Notes under the pieces: generated by a model
The model's database searches: none
What the model saw: the letters and a program-made list of their open reading frames with translations, nothing else
Told to the model about the DNA's origin: nothing
Program-made: the position numbers and the translations under genes
Assembly (NCBI GenBank): GCA_947371015.1
Contig: CANBNK010000004.1
Span: 1-64,000 of the forward strand
Reading direction: 5' to 3'
Source: Acetobacteraceae bacterium
Lineage (GTDB): Bacteria > Pseudomonadota > Alphaproteobacteria > Acetobacterales > Acetobacteraceae
DNA: 64,000 nt
Shown here: piece by piece, positions 61,591 through 64,000 of the stretch
Layout: every line of letters begins with the position of its first letter
How positions within the stretch are numbered: the stretch's first letter is position 1

Positions 61591-62721
61591 ATGCCCGACG
61601 GTACTGTGCACCACGGTCTCCTGCCGCCAGCCTCGGCGATCCCCCCTGGCATGCGCAAGGGGCGGGGCGCCGTCTCCAACCCGGCCAACCGGTTTGAGAG
61701 CCAGTCGCGCGAGGCCTTCGACGATGGCTGGGACAGCCTGGCGGACCTGGCTGACCTGCCGCCGCTGCCGACCACGCTGATCCGCGAACGCGCAAAGTCG
61801 GCGATGAGCTGGAACGAGAGCCCCGATATCGGCTTCGACCGCTCGCTGAACCCCTATCGCGGCTGCGAGCATGGCTGCGTCTATTGCTACGCCCGGCCCA
61901 GCCACGCCTATGTCGGCTACTCGCCGGGCCTGGATTTCGAAACCAAGCTGATGTTCAAGCCGGACCTGCCGGCGCTGCTGGAAAAGGAGCTGTCCCGCCC
62001 CGGCTACATCGCCAAGCCGGTCGCGCTGGGCGCCAATACGGACCCCTACCAGCCGATCGAGCGCACCTTGCAGATCACCCGCCAGGTGCTGGAGGTGCTG
62101 GAGCGCTTCGGCCACCCCGTGACCATCGTGACCAAGTCGGCCGGGGTGCTGCGGGACCTGGACATTTTGAAGCGGCTGGCCGCCCGCCGACTGGTGCATG
62201 TCTGCCTCAGCGTCACCACGCTGGACGCCAACCTGGCGCGGCGCATGGAACCCCGCGCCGCCACGCCGATGCGCCGGCTGGCCGCGATCCAGGCGCTGGC
62301 CCAGGCCGGCATACCCGTCGGCGTGCTGGCGGCGCCGATGATCCCCGGCCTGAACGACTCGGAGTTGGAGCGGATCATCGAACGCTGCGTCGCCCATGGC
62401 GCCACCCGCGCCGGTTATGTGCTGCTGCGCCTGCCGCTGGAGATCAAGCAGTTGTTCGAGGAATGGCTGCAGGAACATTTCCCGGACCGCGCCGCCAAGG
62501 TGCTGGCGCTGGTGCGGCAGACCCGCGGCGGCAAGCTGTACGATAGCCAGTTCGGCCAGCGCCAATCCGGCACCGGGGTCTATGCGGATATGCTGGCCCG
62601 GCGCTTCGCCATGACGGTGCAGCGGCTGGGCATCGGCCGCGGCAATGTTTCCGGCCAGGGGCTGGACGCCACGCAATTCGCCGTGCCGCGCGTACCGGAC
62701 CGGCAACTCGCGCTGCTGTAG
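61591..62721 (+). CDS. PA0069-family radical SAM protein
   Basis: A 376-residue SplB-related radical SAM protein. The 4Fe-4S cluster cysteines are C92, C96 and C99 in [32 protein letters not shown] and [17 protein letters not shown] are the SAM-binding strands. [16 protein letters not shown] is typical of the group, and the N-terminal [13 protein letters not shown] is the PA0069-type leader. The biochemical role of this family is not settled. GGAG precedes the ATG. Confidence 0.92.
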   Translation: MPDGTVHHGLLPPASAIPPGMRKGRGAVSNPANRFESQSREAFDDGWDSLADLADLPPLPTTLIRERAKSAMSWNESPDIGFDRSLNPYRGCEHGCVYCYARPSHAYVGYSPGLDFETKLMFKPDLPALLEKELSRPGYIAKPVALGANTDPYQPIERTLQITRQVLEVLERFGHPVTIVTKSAGVLRDLDILKRLAARRLVHVCLSVTTLDANLARRMEPRAATPMRRLAAIQALAQAGIPVGVLAAPMIPGLNDSELERIIERCVAHGATRAGYVLLRLPLEIKQLFEEWLQEHFPDRAAKVLALVRQTRGGKLYDSQFGQRQSGTGVYADMLARRFAMTVQRLGIGRGNVSGQGLDATQFAVPRVPDRQLALL

Positions 62722-62798
62722 GCGGTCACGTCAGGTGGCCGCGCCCATGCCGCGCGCCGATGCCGTGGCCCTGCCGGCGTTTGCGCTATGCTGCCGCC

Positions 62799-63446
62799 AT
62801 GCCGCATTACCGCATGGAGTCGCAGGCCGGGGGCCGGGTTGCCGGGGTGGACGAGGCCGGGCGGGGTCCGCTCGCCGGCCCGGTCATGGCCGCCGCCGTG
62901 GTGTTCACCGCCGGCGTGCCGCGTGGCCTCGGCGCCCTGCTGGACGACAGCAAGAAGCTCTCGGCCACGGCGCGGGAAGCCGCCTTCACCGCGCTGCTGG
63001 CCGCCGCCGCGAAGGGCCGGCTGGAATATGCCGTGGCAGCCGCCTCGGCCGCCGAGATCGGCCGGATCAACATCCTCCGCGCCACACACCTGGCCATGGC
63101 CCGCGCCATCGCCCGGCTGACGATGTTGCCGGATCTGGCGCTGGTGGATGGCAACCAGCCGCCGCCGCTGCCATGCCGGGTGCAATGCGTCATCGGCGGC
63201 GATGCCGAGAGCTTTTCCATCGCCGCCGCCAGCATATTGGCCAAGGTCATTCGGGACCGCGCCATGGCCAGGCTGCATCCGCGCTGGCCGCTCTATGGCT
63301 TCGCCCGGCATGCCGGTTACCCCACCGCGCAGCACCGTGCGGCGCTGGCGGAACATGGCCCCAGCCCGCACCATCGCCGCGGCTTCGCCCCGGTGGACCG
63401 GGCCTGGTTGCTGACCGCGCCACCGGTCGCCGCGCTGCCGGACTGA
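62799..63446 (+). CDS. rnhB: Ribonuclease HII
   Basis: A 215-residue endonuclease that removes RNA from RNA-DNA hybrids. Catalytic acids are D18 and E19 in [16 protein letters not shown]117 in LALVDGN, and D135 in [23 protein letters not shown] and [11 protein letters not shown] are the remaining family blocks. The start may be the ATG at 62799 or the one five codons later; neither has a strong ribosome site. It lies 77 bases after the radical SAM gene. Confidence 0.95.
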   Translation: MPHYRMESQAGGRVAGVDEAGRGPLAGPVMAAAVVFTAGVPRGLGALLDDSKKLSATAREAAFTALLAAAAKGRLEYAVAAASAAEIGRINILRATHLAMARAIARLTMLPDLALVDGNQPPPLPCRVQCVIGGDAESFSIAAASILAKVIRDRAMARLHPRWPLYGFARHAGYPTAQHRAALAEHGPSPHHRRGFAPVDRAWLLTAPPVAALPD

Positions 63447-63706
63447 CCCGCGCCAGGGATTTGTCCGAGGCGCGCGGTGCCCTGCACACGGCGCGCGATT
63501 CGCCCGCGGCAAGCACTGGCCAACCCGGCGGCTTGTCCGAAACCTACGGCCGCTTGAATCCGGCACGGAGTGCGCCGCTGGCGGTCAGCGGCCACGCTGG
63601 GGATTTGTCCGAAGCGCGCGGTGCCCTACATCTGGCGCGGGCCAAGCCGCCGACGTTCAGTGGCCGCGCCCCGGCACCGCTCGGCGCAGCCCGCCGGGCA
63701 GAGTCG
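63447..63706. repeat. Gene-free stretch with a direct repeat of about 40 bases
   Basis: GGATTTGTCCGAGGCGCGCG (from 63457) recurs as GGATTTGTCCGAAGCGCGCG (from 63601), and the similarity runs about 40 bases through GGTGCCCT. A shorter TTGTCCGAAAC lies between them at about 63534. The copies start 144 bases apart. No gene is supported in this 260-base gap between convergent genes. Confidence 0.7.
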
Positions 63707-64000
63707 CTACGCGCCCAGCAACCGCCGCAGCTTGCGAATCGCGCTCTCGGGCGTGGTCAGCACCGGGCGGCCGGTCGCGGCCTCCACCAGCGGCTTGGCC
63801 CGCGCCAGGCTGAACTGCGCCAGCGCGATCACGTCGCAATCCGCCAGCTCCTTCGCCGCCTCGGCCGCCAGCCGGTCATGTTCGGCGAAGTCACCGCGGT
63901 CCATCGCCGCCAGGGCGCCCTCGGCCAGCTTGCACTTCACTTCCACGCCGGCGGGGAATTCCGGCGGCATGCTGGTCAGGGTCGGGCCGAAGGTGGCCAG
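63707..64000 (-). CDS. Asp/Glu/hydantoin racemase-family protein (partial)
   Basis: The C-terminal 97 residues of a protein that starts beyond the window. ELADCDVIALAQFSLARAKP is the second-half strand and loop, and VLTTPESAIRKLRRL is the C-terminal block (TxPxSA) seen in the Asp/Glu racemase superfamily. The usual second catalytic Cys of that family would fall near the ALAQFS segment, where Ala/Gln is seen instead. Racemase activity is therefore uncertain and a lyase or isomerase role is possible. Confidence 0.65.
   Translation of the reverse strand: MATFGPTLTSMPPEFPAGVEVKCKLAEGALAAMDRGDFAEHDRLAAEAAKELADCDVIALAQFSLARAKPLVEAATGRPVLTTPESAIRKLRRLLGA

Overview
The window is very GC-rich, densely packed bacterial chromosome. 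Nearly every third codon position is G or C, many genes overlap by 1 to 8 bases, and GTG starts are common. The gene content points to an alphaproteobacterium of the Acetobacteraceae (Roseomonas-like): many Bug/TctC periplasmic binding proteins without transporter partners, an alpha-type ParE, a UvrB with a long C-terminal tail, a PA0069-type radical SAM protein, and methylmalonyl-CoA epimerase. The genus is an inference from content, not from a database match. I found no rRNA, tRNA, CRISPR array, phage or transposase gene.

Layout. 1-1706: the end of a Bug protein, an AlkA-type glycosylase and PurU. 1703-8272: a minus-strand glycan export locus with two GT2 and two GT4 glycosyltransferases, a Wzx-like flippase and a separately terminated ExoY/WbaP-like priming transferase. 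8656-11843: an amidohydrolase and a family 5 solute-binding protein (SBP). 11928-18693 (minus): an Old Yellow Enzyme and a Bug protein, then a NitT/TauT-type ABC importer leading directly into allophanate hydrolase (AtzF) and an AtzH-like protein. 18801-28017: an orphan molybdopterin oxidase subunit, Mce, two TauD-like dioxygenases, two SDRs, a second family 5 SBP and a Bug protein. 28141-32167: an operon of SBP, ATPase, permease and amidohydrolase. 32210-43426: five more Bug genes among a beta-hydroxyacid dehydrogenase, an MFS carrier, a flavin monooxygenase, a DUF2848 protein, a cupin, a GNAT acetyltransferase and a crotonase. 43515-52516: a phosphonopyruvate hydrolase-like enzyme, ParE, a PH-domain membrane protein, a small secreted cysteine protein, an acyltransferase, UvrB, a manganese catalase and an SRPBCC protein. 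52607-60211: a Bug gene, a third family 5 SBP, and a minus operon encoding a Bug protein, Rieske oxygenase alpha and beta, a PdxA/TphB-like dehydrogenase and fumarylacetoacetase. 60301-64000: two small glycosyltransferases, a radical SAM protein, RNase HII and a partial Asp/Glu racemase.

How it fits together. Most of the window is scavenging metabolism: binding proteins sit next to hydrolases, oxygenases and dehydrogenases that would open amides, N-heterocycles, organic acids and aromatic acids. The transporter membrane partners of the Bug and family 5 proteins are not here. The strongest pathway signals are (i) uptake coupled to allophanate hydrolysis, (ii) uptake coupled to an amidohydrolase, and (iii) a terephthalate-like aromatic acid dioxygenase operon.

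Non-coding structure is the most distinctive part. A roughly 103-base two-hairpin repeat (called R1 here) occurs three times in full and at least three times as a half copy, and three of these copies abut a stop codon. A second repeat (R2) occurs at three sites. Several genes carry short tandem duplications at their 3' ends. The manganese catalase mRNA can fold its Shine-Dalgarno sequence into a perfect hairpin.
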